64,000 nucleotides of DNA from an uncultured Succiniclasticum sp. (GTDB lineage Bacteria; Bacillota; Negativicutes; Acidaminococcales; Acidaminococcaceae), in NCBI GenBank assembly GCA_900544275.1, contig UQUU01000002.1, forward strand, positions 62,001 to 126,000, written 5' to 3'. The position numbers and the translations under genes are program-made. Positions 15,598 to 23,750 of the stretch are shown here, in pieces (the stretch's first letter is position 1; each line of letters opens with the position of its first letter). The notes beneath the pieces are model-generated. The model searched no databases and was not told the origin of the DNA. It worked only from the letters and a program-made list of their open reading frames with translations.

Positions 15598-16323
15598 TCA
15601 AAAGCCGTTTTTCTGTAAAAAATCCCTCGTTAACTCGGCGGTGCTTCCCTGCAACACCGCAGGATTCCCTGCCTGTTCCGATCTCCCCCCTTTACCTGCG
15701 GCAGAAGCATCTCCCCCGCCTCCTTCACCGGAATTTAAGCCCAGCATTTTTTCCACATAACGAGCCAGAATATCTGTTTCCAGATTCACCGGATCGCCGG
15801 CGTGTTTATGGCCCAACGTCGTCATTTTCGCTGTGTGGGGGATCAGGGATACGCCAAATTGTCCGGCGGTCACATGGGTCACCGTAAGACTGATCCCATC
15901 CACTGCCACAGACCCTTTTTCGACAACATAACGCAGGATATCCGGCGACGTCGCGATTTGATAGAGCAATGCATTGCCTTCCGGCGTAACAGATAAAATC
16001 TGCCCGACACTTTCCACATGTCCCTGGACAATATGTCCGTCCAAACCATCCATAAGCCGCAGCGATCTTTCCAAATTCACCGGATCGCCGGGCTGTAACC
16101 GATAAAGCGTGGTTCTACGCACGGTTTCCGGCATAACATCTGCGGTAAACCCGCGATTACTGTTCAAATCAGTCACCGTAAGGCAGACGCCGTTGACCGC
16201 CACACTGTCGCCGATCTTTAAATCCGTTAAGATTTTTTGCGCCCGCACAGTCAAACGAAAAAAACTGTCGCCTTCAACCAGGCGTTCCACTGATCCTAAT
16301 TCGGCTGCCAAACCTGTAAACAT
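15598..16323 (-). CDS. ribE: Riboflavin synthase alpha subunit
   Basis: Riboflavin synthase (241 residues) dismutates two lumazine molecules to riboflavin. Two lumazine-binding repeats are visible: MFTGLAAELGSVERL with GDSVAVNGVCLTVT (1-95), and HIVQGHVESVGQI with GSVAVDGISLTVT (96-190). The usual C-terminal helix follows (ILARYVEKML). After it comes an unusual tail of about 40 residues containing a Gly/Ala/Ser-rich linker and a short final amphipathic segment, making the protein about 25 residues longer than typical. Gap to ribD is 148 bp. Confidence 0.96.
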   Translation of the reverse strand: MFTGLAAELGSVERLVEGDSFFRLTVRAQKILTDLKIGDSVAVNGVCLTVTDLNSNRGFTADVMPETVRRTTLYRLQPGDPVNLERSLRLMDGLDGHIVQGHVESVGQILSVTPEGNALLYQIATSPDILRYVVEKGSVAVDGISLTVTHVTAGQFGVSLIPHTAKMTTLGHKHAGDPVNLETDILARYVEKMLGLNSGEGGGGDASAAGKGGRSEQAGNPAVLQGSTAELTRDFLQKNGF

Positions 16324-16471
16324 ACTACTTCTCTTCCTTTATCCGCTATCCGGTGATGCTTCAGCACTCACCGGTCTGCAGCAGAGCCCTCTCGGCACAC
16401 TCTCTCCTGCTGTCCCGGGACGGAACTTCAGCCTCACAAAATTTTACTGCCTTTGCGCATCGACATTTGTT

Positions 16472-17578
16472 TTAATGGGCAGAAAAACGTACCCGCCCTG
16501 TAATCAGCCAATCTGCTCCCAGTGTTTTAAACTCCGGGTCGATTACACAAGCGCATTGCCCCATTGTCGGTATACCCTTGCCGCCGACAGCGGGCAGAGC
16601 CTTATCCCCACCCAACAGTTTAGGCGCCACAAACGCATACACTCTGTCCACCAATTCCGCATCGAAAAAAGCGCCGGTAATCTGACTGCCGCCTTCTACC
16701 AAGACAGAAGTCACTTCTCTTTTTGCCAGCGCCGCCAGTAATTCCGACAGCGACACCTGCCCGTTTTCACAAGAGAGGGTAACAACTTCCACACCATCCA
16801 TGGCTGCCAACTTCGCTATTTTTTCCTTATCTGCTTCCGGCCCCACTGCCACCAATGTGTTTGCCGCAGCATTCAATACCTTGGCCGTAAACGGAATACG
16901 GGCTTTACTGTCCAGCACGATCCGCAGGGGATTTTTCCCCTCCACTAAACGGGTAGTAAGTTCCGGGTCATCCTCCAACACCGTACCGATGCCAACCAAA
17001 ATCGCATCATGGGTTTTACGCAGATAATGACTGTATCTATGCGCTTCCTGTCCGGTAACATAAAAAGAATCCCTGTCTGCCGTAGCAATCTTGCCATCCA
17101 GCGTTTCCGCAAATTTCAGGCTGATAAAAGGACGTTTCTGTGTGATCCAGACAAAAAACTTTTCGTTCAACGCCGCCGCTTCTTTAGCGCAAAGCCCCAC
17201 TTCCACTTTGACGCCGGCTTCCCGCAAACGATTCAGGCCTCTTCCTGCCACTTTAGGGTTCGGGTCTTCCAGCGCTGCCACAACCCGTTTGATTCCGGCA
17301 CGGATCAGGGCATCACAGCAGGGCCCGGTATGCCCGTAGTGAGAACAAGGTTCCAGCGTTACATAAGCTGTATGTCCGTGCGTCTTCTGCTCGCGCATTG
17401 CCGTCAGGGCATTCACTTCCGCATGGGCGGCGCCGGCCTTATGGTGCCAGCCTTCTCCGGCAATCGAGCCGTCTTCCGCTACAATCACGCAGCCCACCAT
17501 GGGATTCGGGCTGGTATTCCCTTCCGCCCGGCGAGCCAGTTCCAGCGCCCGATGCATAAATATCTCATCTTGTTCCAA
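16472..17578 (-). CDS. ribD: Bifunctional diaminohydroxyphosphoribosylaminopyrimidine deaminase / 5-amino-6-(5-phosphoribosylamino)uracil reductase
   Basis: RibD (368 residues) carries out the second and third steps of riboflavin synthesis. The N-terminal deaminase has its zinc ligands H52 (HAEVNAL), C78 and C87 (PCSHYGHTGPC). The C-terminal reductase (about 135-368) contains SLKFAETLDGKIAT, DAILVGIGTVLEDDP and VLVEGGSQITGAFF. The start is placed at a TTG (17578), because GGAGG lies 8 nt upstream; the longer frame would translate back through the attenuator hairpin of the FMN riboswitch. It is the first gene of ribD-ribE-ribBA-ribH. Confidence 0.96.
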   Translation of the reverse strand: MEQDEIFMHRALELARRAEGNTSPNPMVGCVIVAEDGSIAGEGWHHKAGAAHAEVNALTAMREQKTHGHTAYVTLEPCSHYGHTGPCCDALIRAGIKRVVAALEDPNPKVAGRGLNRLREAGVKVEVGLCAKEAAALNEKFFVWITQKRPFISLKFAETLDGKIATADRDSFYVTGQEAHRYSHYLRKTHDAILVGIGTVLEDDPELTTRLVEGKNPLRIVLDSKARIPFTAKVLNAAANTLVAVGPEADKEKIAKLAAMDGVEVVTLSCENGQVSLSELLAALAKREVTSVLVEGGSQITGAFFDAELVDRVYAFVAPKLLGGDKALPAVGGKGIPTMGQCACVIDPEFKTLGADWLITGRVRFSAH

Positions 17579-17591
17579 CTTTTTCGCCTCC

Positions 17592-17636
17592 AAATAAAAA
17601 CAGCCACAGGAAATACTTTGAGGCATTTCCTATGGC
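17592..17636 (-). terminator. Terminator hairpin of the FMN riboswitch
   Basis: Minus-strand GCCATAGGAAAT (17636-17625) pairs with ATTTCCTGTGGC (17614-17603) and is followed by TGTTTTTATTT. It sits directly before the ribD ribosome-binding site, so FMN binding should favour premature termination. Confidence 0.9.
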
Positions 17637-17654
17637 GCAACAACAACCATACCC

Positions 17655-17810
17655 GTCTTTTCTCATCCAGACTATACTGTCGGTTCCGGAATCACACCGG
17701 ATCATGCATCACACAGCATTAGCTGCACCCTGCTTGCGGACTATACCGCCGGTTGGGAATGTTCCGTTTTCCATATTTTATGCGAAAACAACTTCACCCT
17801 GCCCCAAAGA
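17655..17810 (-). promoter_or_regulatory. FMN riboswitch (RFN element)
   Basis: Read on the minus strand, the conserved RFN blocks appear in order: GGGGCAGGGTGAA, TTCCCAACCGGCGGTATAG, TCCGCAAGC, ATCCGGTGTGATTCCGGAA, CCGACAGTATAGTCTGGATG, then GAGAAAAGA. The element lies between the rib promoter and the terminator hairpin, 77 bp from the ribD start, and should repress the rib operon when FMN is plentiful. Confidence 0.96.
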
Positions 17811-17825
17811 CGATTTACTCTATTT

Positions 17826-17854
17826 AGTTTATTTCAAGGCGTTCTTCTTGTCAA
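17826..17854 (-). promoter_or_regulatory. Riboflavin operon promoter
   Basis: Minus-strand TTGACA (17854-17849), 17 bp, then TAAACT (17831-17826). Transcription would begin about 10 bp before the riboswitch. It lies 40 bp after the rpe stop. Confidence 0.75.
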
Positions 17855-17894
17855 TCAAAAAATCTTATTCTTCACAAAAAGTTATTACCCTTGC

Positions 17895-18542
17895 TTAAAA
17901 AATACGCAGTGAAGCAATGGCCGCTTTTACGTCTTTTGAACCATACACGTAGGAACCCGCCACCAGTACGGTCGCCCCGGCTCCGACAACCTGCGCCGCG
18001 GTCTCCGCATTGATTCCGCCATCCACCTGAATGTCCGTTCTAAGCCCTGCCAGATCCAGTTTACGGCGCAAACGGCTGATTTTCCGCAAGACTTCAGGAA
18101 TGAACTTCTGACCGCCAAAACCGGGATTCACCGACATGATCAGGACCATATCCACATCCGACAGTACTTCTTCGATCAATGCCAACGGACTGCCGGGGTT
18201 CAAAGCCACGCCCGCGCGTATGCCTTTCGCATGAATCGCCTGAATGCAACGATGCAGATGCCTGGTCGCTTCGGCGTGTACCACGACCATATCCGCTCCC
18301 GCCGCCGCAAAATCATCAATATAAGTTTCCGGGTGTTCTACCATCAGATGGCAGTCAAAAAACATCTTTGTCACCTTCCGGATTTGTTTTACCACCGGCG
18401 CGCCAAAAGTCAGATTGGGTACGAAATTGCCATCCATCACATCAATATGAACCCAGTCGGCGCCTGCTTCTTCAATTTTTAAAATTTCATCTTTCAGACA
18501 GGAAAAATCAGCCGATAAAATAGAAGGAGCTACTATTGTCAT
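17895..18542 (-). CDS. rpe: Ribulose-phosphate 3-epimerase
   Basis: Rpe (215 residues) interconverts ribulose 5-phosphate and xylulose 5-phosphate in the pentose phosphate pathway. It is a TIM barrel with APSILSADF, WVHIDVMDGNFVPNLTFG (metal-binding H and D), DCHLMVEHPE, MSVNPGFGGQKFI and the phosphate-binding VDGGINAETA. Its start codon overlaps the rsgA stop in an ATGA arrangement. It closes the long pri/def/stp/pknB cluster and precedes the rib promoter. Confidence 0.97.
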   Translation of the reverse strand: MTIVAPSILSADFSCLKDEILKIEEAGADWVHIDVMDGNFVPNLTFGAPVVKQIRKVTKMFFDCHLMVEHPETYIDDFAAAGADMVVVHAEATRHLHRCIQAIHAKGIRAGVALNPGSPLALIEEVLSDVDMVLIMSVNPGFGGQKFIPEVLRKISRLRRKLDLAGLRTDIQVDGGINAETAAQVVGAGATVLVAGSYVYGSKDVKAAIASLRIF

Positions 18543-19429
18543 TTTCGATTCCTCACTTTTAGTTCTTTCAGTTCTTGCAGAATAGCTGTATATGACTCAT
18601 ACCGTGAAGGCGCAATACTCTTTTTCGTCACCGCTTCTTTCACACTGCAATCCGGCTCATGGGTATGACTGCAGGGGTGAAAACGGCAAAACGCGGCAAA
18701 CGTTCTGAATTCCGGATAACAGTCTGCCAGTTCTTCCGGACGCAACGCCTCCAGCAGAACATTGCCGAAACCGGGCGTATCGGCCAGATAGCCGCCATTA
18801 AAAGGTACCAGTTCCGTAAATCGCGTCGTATGTTTTCCACGGCGGATCTTTTCGCTGATCTCCCCTGTCACCCGAAGAATACCCGGCTGTATCGCATTCA
18901 GCGTAGTCGATTTACCTACGCCGCTGGGACCGCCGAACACCGTAATTTTACCTTCGATCCTGCGGCGGAGGTCTTCAATGCCCTGTCCGGTCTTAGCCGA
19001 GACGGGAAACACTTCATAACCAAGCTGCGCATAAACAGCCTGAATCTCTTTCATCTGCTGCGGTTCCGCCAGGTCCGTCTTTGTCAAAACCAGGATCACA
19101 GGAATACCCGCCTTCTCTGCCAGTACCAGCAGTTTATCCATAATCAAGCAGCTGAAATCCGGCTGCACAACAGAATGCGTAAGCACCATCAGATCCAGAT
19201 TCGCTACCGTGGGACGGAGCATATAATTTTTACGGGGAAGCACGTCTGTGATCATGCCTTCCTGTCCGGCCGAAGTGGGCACTTCCTCCACGCATACCAG
19301 ATCCCCGGTACACAAAGAGAAACGCTGCTGCTTCATATGACCTTTCACCTTGCAGGTCAAAAGCGATCCCTGACAATCCACATAATAATAGCCGCTGTAC
19401 GAGCGCAGCACACGTCCTTCTTTTACCAC
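18539..19429 (-). CDS. rsgA: Ribosome small-subunit-dependent GTPase RsgA
   Basis: RsgA (296 residues) is a late 30S assembly GTPase. It has an N-terminal OB fold (GRVLRSYSGYYYVDCQG), then a circularly permuted GTPase domain in which the NKxD-like TKTDLAEP precedes the P-loop GGPSGVGKST and the DTPGFG switch. A C-terminal zinc site follows (CRFHPCSHTHEPDC). The start is GTG with GGAGAAACA upstream and overlaps the end of pknB by 7 bp. Being next to the Stp-PknB pair is typical of Firmicutes. Confidence 0.96.
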   Translation of the reverse strand: MVKEGRVLRSYSGYYYVDCQGSLLTCKVKGHMKQQRFSLCTGDLVCVEEVPTSAGQEGMITDVLPRKNYMLRPTVANLDLMVLTHSVVQPDFSCLIMDKLLVLAEKAGIPVILVLTKTDLAEPQQMKEIQAVYAQLGYEVFPVSAKTGQGIEDLRRRIEGKITVFGGPSGVGKSTTLNAIQPGILRVTGEISEKIRRGKHTTRFTELVPFNGGYLADTPGFGNVLLEALRPEELADCYPEFRTFAAFCRFHPCSHTHEPDCSVKEAVTKKSIAPSRYESYTAILQELKELKVRNRK

Positions 19430-21846
19430 TGTTTCTCCTCAACCAGGCGGTTGTCTACATAAAAACTTACCCGTCTTACACCGTTGTCAACTTTTGTACG
19501 CAGCCGCGCTCCGCCGGGATAGGTTCCGGCAACTTCTACATTCTGCCGGGAGCCGTTGCTGGAAACAATACGAACCTCATGATTGCCCGTTCCGGGAATA
19601 ACAAATTCTACATACCGGGTACCGGAAGAAGATTTGTTGACAGAAACAGACCCGCTGTCTCCTGTACCGCCTCCATCCACTTTCCCGGATGCGCCGCTGC
19701 CGTTGGAAACCTGTAGATCAACAGCAGAACCTTCACCGACAGCCATGCCCGCCTCCGGCGAAACAGCTACAACGCTGTCTTTTTCCAGGTCACTGTCCAC
19801 CGTTTTCACAGAACCCACCTTAAGCTTGGCTTCCTCAATCTTTTTCCGGGCTTCTTCCAGTGTCAGCCCCTGCAGACTGGGAATCGCCACATTTTTCTCA
19901 TCCTTCTGATTGATGATCAGATTTACGCCATTCCCTTCTTCCATTTTATCACCCGCCGCAGGGATTTGTTTCAAAACCAGTCCTTCCGGCTTCCCTGAAT
20001 CCCATTTATGGGTGATTTTCCCCACTTTATATTTAAATTTTTCCAGAATCTTCGCGGCCTGTTCCTGCGTAAAGCCTTCTACTTTAGGAATCGTTCCCAG
20101 TTTCAGTCCTCGTGCGATCAGCAACGTGATCTTGGCGCCCTCTTTTCGTTTCGTGCCCGCCACGGGGTCAATGCGGATCACGTCTCCGGGCACGGCGCCT
20201 TCCTGGGTCATTTCTTCCAATTTTACTTTAAAACCTTTTTCCTCCAGTGCTTTTTGCGCCTCGGCCACCGTCATCCCTTTTACATCCGGAACAATAATAT
20301 CCGGCGTAGTACTGCTGAAATAATAAATTCCGGCCCCCAGCAAAAGGACAAATGCCATAAGGGCATAGAGCGCAATACGGAAGAAAAGACCGCGTTTTTT
20401 CTTTGGGGACGCAGCCTCTCCTTTTGCCGAAACATCAGTGCTGTCAGGCGCTGTCTCAGAAACAGGCCTCTTCACCGAAGAATTTACTTCTGTCTGTAAC
20501 GGCGGAGTTACCGAAGAGGCTTCAGTAATCGAATCCCGTGACGCAACTCCCGCCGTATTTTCTGCCGTCGATACGGACGTTGCTTCAGCGACAGACTCTG
20601 CCGCGGCAAGCGCTTCACCCTCTGCGGCAGGAGTCGAAGTTTCGGCCGCCCCGTTGCCTTCTATTCCCGTTGTGGCATTTCTGCCTGCGGCAACAGCAAT
20701 ACCTGCGGCCACAGCCCCCGCTGCTGCCGGCGCAAGGTTACTTTGACTATCAGTGTCCTCACTGACACCGTTACCATTCAGTTCGTTTCTATGATATCTG
20801 GCCGTATCATCATCCACTTCTTTGGTCAAAAAATCCGGTAAATGCATAATGATCGTTTGGCCCGCGCTGATATTCTCCGATGTAGCAGCGGAATCTGCCG
20901 GAGCATTCTCTAACGTCGGATCGCCCGTCGATACGTTCTGTGTTGCCGCTAAAGCGCCGGCTGTACCTGCGACTGCCTGCAAAGGCTGTGTATCATCCAA
21001 AAAAGTATGACTGTTCTTACTGGGATAAAGGTGATTTTTCGCATCCAGTAGATCCTGCTTAAAGTCACCTGCCGAAGTATATCTTTCATCCAGGCGCTTG
21101 GCTAACGCTTTATCAATGATCCGCTGCAGCTCCGCCGGCGCTTCCGGCCAGAACTGAGTCAAGGGCGGCGGTGTTTGTTCGATCTGCATCCGGGCCACTG
21201 CCACTGCGTTACTTCCGTCAAAGGGAACCCGGCCCGTGAGCATTTCATAAAACACGATTCCCAAAGAATAGATATCCGACTGAGCGGTTACAGGAATCCC
21301 CTGCGCCTGTTCCGGAGAAAAATAATGGACGGAGCCTACCACAGACGCTGTGAAGGCCATAGTTTCATTAGAAATAATGCGGGAAATACCGAAATCCACA
21401 ATTTTAGGGATCATGGATTCTGTCAACACAATGTTCTGTGGTTTTATATCACAATGAATAATATTGTGATTATGGGCGTGTTCCAGAGCGGAAGCCAGCT
21501 GCGCCGCCAAAGCTACCGCCAAAGCCGGGTCCATTTTCCCGTTTTGTTCCTCAAAAGCCTTCAGCGTAACCCCTTCTACATACTCCATCACAATATAACT
21601 CATATCATCCTCAACGCAAGCATCAAAGATATTGATAATGGAAGGATGAATCAGACGGGCAGCAGAACGGGCCTCGCGCTGAAACTGTTCGGCCTGATGC
21701 TTATCATTCATCAAATTCTTTCGCAATATTTTAATGGCGACTTTGCGGTCCAGCCGGACATCCTGAGCCAGATAGACTTCCGCCATGCCGCCTAATCCCA
21801 CGGATTTTAAAATTTCATAGCGTCCGTTTAATATATTACCGACCAT
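19423..21846 (-). CDS. pknB: PASTA-domain serine/threonine protein kinase (PrkC/PknB family)
   Basis: This 807-residue membrane kinase probably senses peptidoglycan fragments. The cytoplasmic kinase domain spans 1-270: VGLGGMAEVYLAQ glycine loop, K39 in VAIKIL, catalytic HCDIKPQN (131-138, so Cys replaces the usual Arg of HRD), and DFG at 151-153. A long Ala/Thr/Ser/Glu-rich linker (about 285-480) leads to a KKKR stop-transfer and a membrane helix at 488-510. Outside are three PASTA repeats (about 517-725) and a C-terminal beta-rich domain after a Gly/Ser linker. It overlaps stp by 11 bp and rsgA by 7 bp. Confidence 0.95.
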   Translation of the reverse strand: MVGNILNGRYEILKSVGLGGMAEVYLAQDVRLDRKVAIKILRKNLMNDKHQAEQFQREARSAARLIHPSIINIFDACVEDDMSYIVMEYVEGVTLKAFEEQNGKMDPALAVALAAQLASALEHAHNHNIIHCDIKPQNIVLTESMIPKIVDFGISRIISNETMAFTASVVGSVHYFSPEQAQGIPVTAQSDIYSLGIVFYEMLTGRVPFDGSNAVAVARMQIEQTPPPLTQFWPEAPAELQRIIDKALAKRLDERYTSAGDFKQDLLDAKNHLYPSKNSHTFLDDTQPLQAVAGTAGALAATQNVSTGDPTLENAPADSAATSENISAGQTIIMHLPDFLTKEVDDDTARYHRNELNGNGVSEDTDSQSNLAPAAAGAVAAGIAVAAGRNATTGIEGNGAAETSTPAAEGEALAAAESVAEATSVSTAENTAGVASRDSITEASSVTPPLQTEVNSSVKRPVSETAPDSTDVSAKGEAASPKKKRGLFFRIALYALMAFVLLLGAGIYYFSSTTPDIIVPDVKGMTVAEAQKALEEKGFKVKLEEMTQEGAVPGDVIRIDPVAGTKRKEGAKITLLIARGLKLGTIPKVEGFTQEQAAKILEKFKYKVGKITHKWDSGKPEGLVLKQIPAAGDKMEEGNGVNLIINQKDEKNVAIPSLQGLTLEEARKKIEEAKLKVGSVKTVDSDLEKDSVVAVSPEAGMAVGEGSAVDLQVSNGSGASGKVDGGGTGDSGSVSVNKSSSGTRYVEFVIPGTGNHEVRIVSSNGSRQNVEVAGTYPGGARLRTKVDNGVRRVSFYVDNRLVEEKQW

Positions 21847-22630
21847 GATGTTCCACTTCCTTCCGCCCCATTTTCAGGAGAATAAACGTTATATTATCTT
21901 TGCCGCCCCGATCCAGCGCCTCTTTTAGGAGTCTGTCCGCCGCTGCGGGCAATTCATTCTGTTGCAGAATCGTACCGATCTCCCTGTCATGGAGCATATC
22001 CGTTAAACCATCGCTGCAAAGCAGAAATAAATCATCGATTTTTGTTTCAAGCAGAAAAATATCCGCTTCTGCTTCTGCATTTACACCGATCCCCCGGGTA
22101 AGGATGTTTTTCTTAGGATGAGAAAAGGATTCTTCTGCGGTAATTTCTCCCTTTTCCACCATTTCCGCTACCAGAGAATGATCCCGGGTCACCTGCTTTA
22201 GATCACCGTTTCGCAACAAATACAGGCGACTGTCCCCGATATTAAATACATAAGCCTTGTTTGCATCTGCAAAGTACACGCCTGTCAGCGTAGTGCCCAT
22301 GCCCTCATACTGATCTTCAGACTGCGCTTTTTCATAAACGGTGCCGTTGATTTGTTCTACGGTACTGTGAAGAGCGGTTTCCAGTTGTGACAAAGGCGTT
22401 CCGTATAAGGTGTCTGCCGCTTTTTCCAACTGCTCCAACGCCAGTCGGCTGGCAATTTCTCCCGCATTATAGCCGCCCATACCGTCGGCAATGGCAAATA
22501 AGCGGGGCGCTTTCAACAGCATGCTGTCTTCGTTGTTCTCCCTCACTTTTCCCACATGTGTACGAGTCTCTGCCGCCACATTTGTAACTGCCGGCATCTG
22601 CATTTCTGCATCCATAATTTTTTCTTTCAT
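21836..22630 (-). CDS. stp: PP2C-family serine/threonine protein phosphatase
   Basis: This 264-residue PPM phosphatase reverses phosphorylation by the adjacent PASTA kinase. Metal-binding and family motifs are THVGKVRENNEDSM, FAIADGMGGYNAGEIAS, GMGTTLTGVYF, NIGDSRLYLLRNG, LLCSDGLTDML and GGKDNITFIL. The start is uncertain: ATG 22630 has a weak GAGAG 8 nt upstream, while a GTG at 22645 and an ATG further in are alternatives. It follows rlmN by about 60 bp and overlaps pknB. Confidence 0.95.
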   Translation of the reverse strand: MKEKIMDAEMQMPAVTNVAAETRTHVGKVRENNEDSMLLKAPRLFAIADGMGGYNAGEIASRLALEQLEKAADTLYGTPLSQLETALHSTVEQINGTVYEKAQSEDQYEGMGTTLTGVYFADANKAYVFNIGDSRLYLLRNGDLKQVTRDHSLVAEMVEKGEITAEESFSHPKKNILTRGIGVNAEAEADIFLLETKIDDLFLLCSDGLTDMLHDREIGTILQQNELPAAADRLLKEALDRGGKDNITFILLKMGRKEVEHHGR

Positions 22631-22691
22631 TTTGCGAACTCTCACACTTTCTTTGCTCTGTAATATATCTCGGACATTCGTTCCATGAACG

Positions 22692-23750
22692 TTACCCGTT
22701 TTTTACCTTGTCATTAAATGAAGCGCGCAGTTGCCCGCAGGCCGCGCTGATATCCTGTCCCATTTCTTTGCGAACAGTCGCATTAATATGCTGCCGTTGC
22801 AAAACGTTCAGGAAGTGAGCAATACGTTTTTCCGACGGCCGAAAGAAGCCTTTTTCCGGAATAGGATTCACCGGGATCACATTCACGCTTGCTTTTTTAT
22901 GACGCAGGAATTCAGCCAAAAGCAAGGCGTCCTCCTCCCTGTCATTTTTTCCATCTAACAAAATATATTCATAGGTCACCTGTCGTCCGCTGTGCAGCGC
23001 ATAATCTTCCGCCGCGGCAATCACAGCAGGGAACGGGTAACCCCGATTCACCGGCATTAAAGCAGTACGGAGCTCATCCTGTGCCGCATGGAGCGAAATC
23101 GCCAGGTTGATCGGCGCTGCCAGTTGCTGCATCCGCTCAATACCCGGAATAATGCCACAGGTGGAAACAGTCATATTCCGATAACTCATATTGGCAGTTT
23201 CCGGCAAGTGCAAAAACTGCAATGCGCCAAACACATTGTCAAAATTCAACATGGGTTCGCCGCTGCCCATGACAACTACGCGGCTTACTCTTTGTCCTGC
23301 AGCGGCAAGCCGCGCATTAAAGAAATAGACCTGCGCCAGAATTTCAGTCTGCGTCAGATTTCGCACCGCGCCGTTGAGGCCGCTGGCGCAAAACGCACAA
23401 TGCATATCGCAACCCACCTGACTGGATACGCAAACGCTGTAACCATAATCATGGTGCATCAGCACAGTCTCTATAGTATTGCCATCCAACAGCTGTAAAA
23501 GCAGTTTCTGTGTCAGGCCATCCGCCGAATCCAACTGCCGCAGACAGATTATCTCGCCCGGCAGAATGGAAAAATATTCTGCCAGTGTGTCCCGCTCCGC
23601 CAGACTTAAATTGGTCATCGCCGAAAAATCAAATACGCATTTCCGGTAAAGCCAGCTGAATATCTGTTTGGCGCGGAATCGCTTCAGACCCATTTCCGCC
23701 AGTCTAATTTGCAGTTCTGTCAGGGACAAGCCAAAAATTTCTTGTTTCAT
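22692..23750 (-). CDS. rlmN: Dual-specificity rRNA/tRNA methyltransferase RlmN (radical SAM)
   Basis: RlmN (352 residues) methylates C2 of A2503 in 23S rRNA and A37 in some tRNAs. It has the radical SAM cluster CDMHCAFC (CxxxCxxC), VVMGSGEPMLN, STCGIIPGIERM, and ISLHAAQDELR. The C-terminal catalytic cysteine lies in ISAACGQLRA. The N-terminal RNA-binding region contains FRAKQIFSWLYRK. Its start overlaps the rsmB stop by 4 bp. Confidence 0.97.
   Translation of the reverse strand: MKQEIFGLSLTELQIRLAEMGLKRFRAKQIFSWLYRKCVFDFSAMTNLSLAERDTLAEYFSILPGEIICLRQLDSADGLTQKLLLQLLDGNTIETVLMHHDYGYSVCVSSQVGCDMHCAFCASGLNGAVRNLTQTEILAQVYFFNARLAAAGQRVSRVVVMGSGEPMLNFDNVFGALQFLHLPETANMSYRNMTVSTCGIIPGIERMQQLAAPINLAISLHAAQDELRTALMPVNRGYPFPAVIAAAEDYALHSGRQVTYEYILLDGKNDREEDALLLAEFLRHKKASVNVIPVNPIPEKGFFRPSEKRIAHFLNVLQRQHINATVRKEMGQDISAACGQLRASFNDKVKNG

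Noticed and set aside
18659..19462. + strand open frame of 267 codons opposite rsgA
   Set aside because: Antisense of an intact conserved gene, with no start signal.
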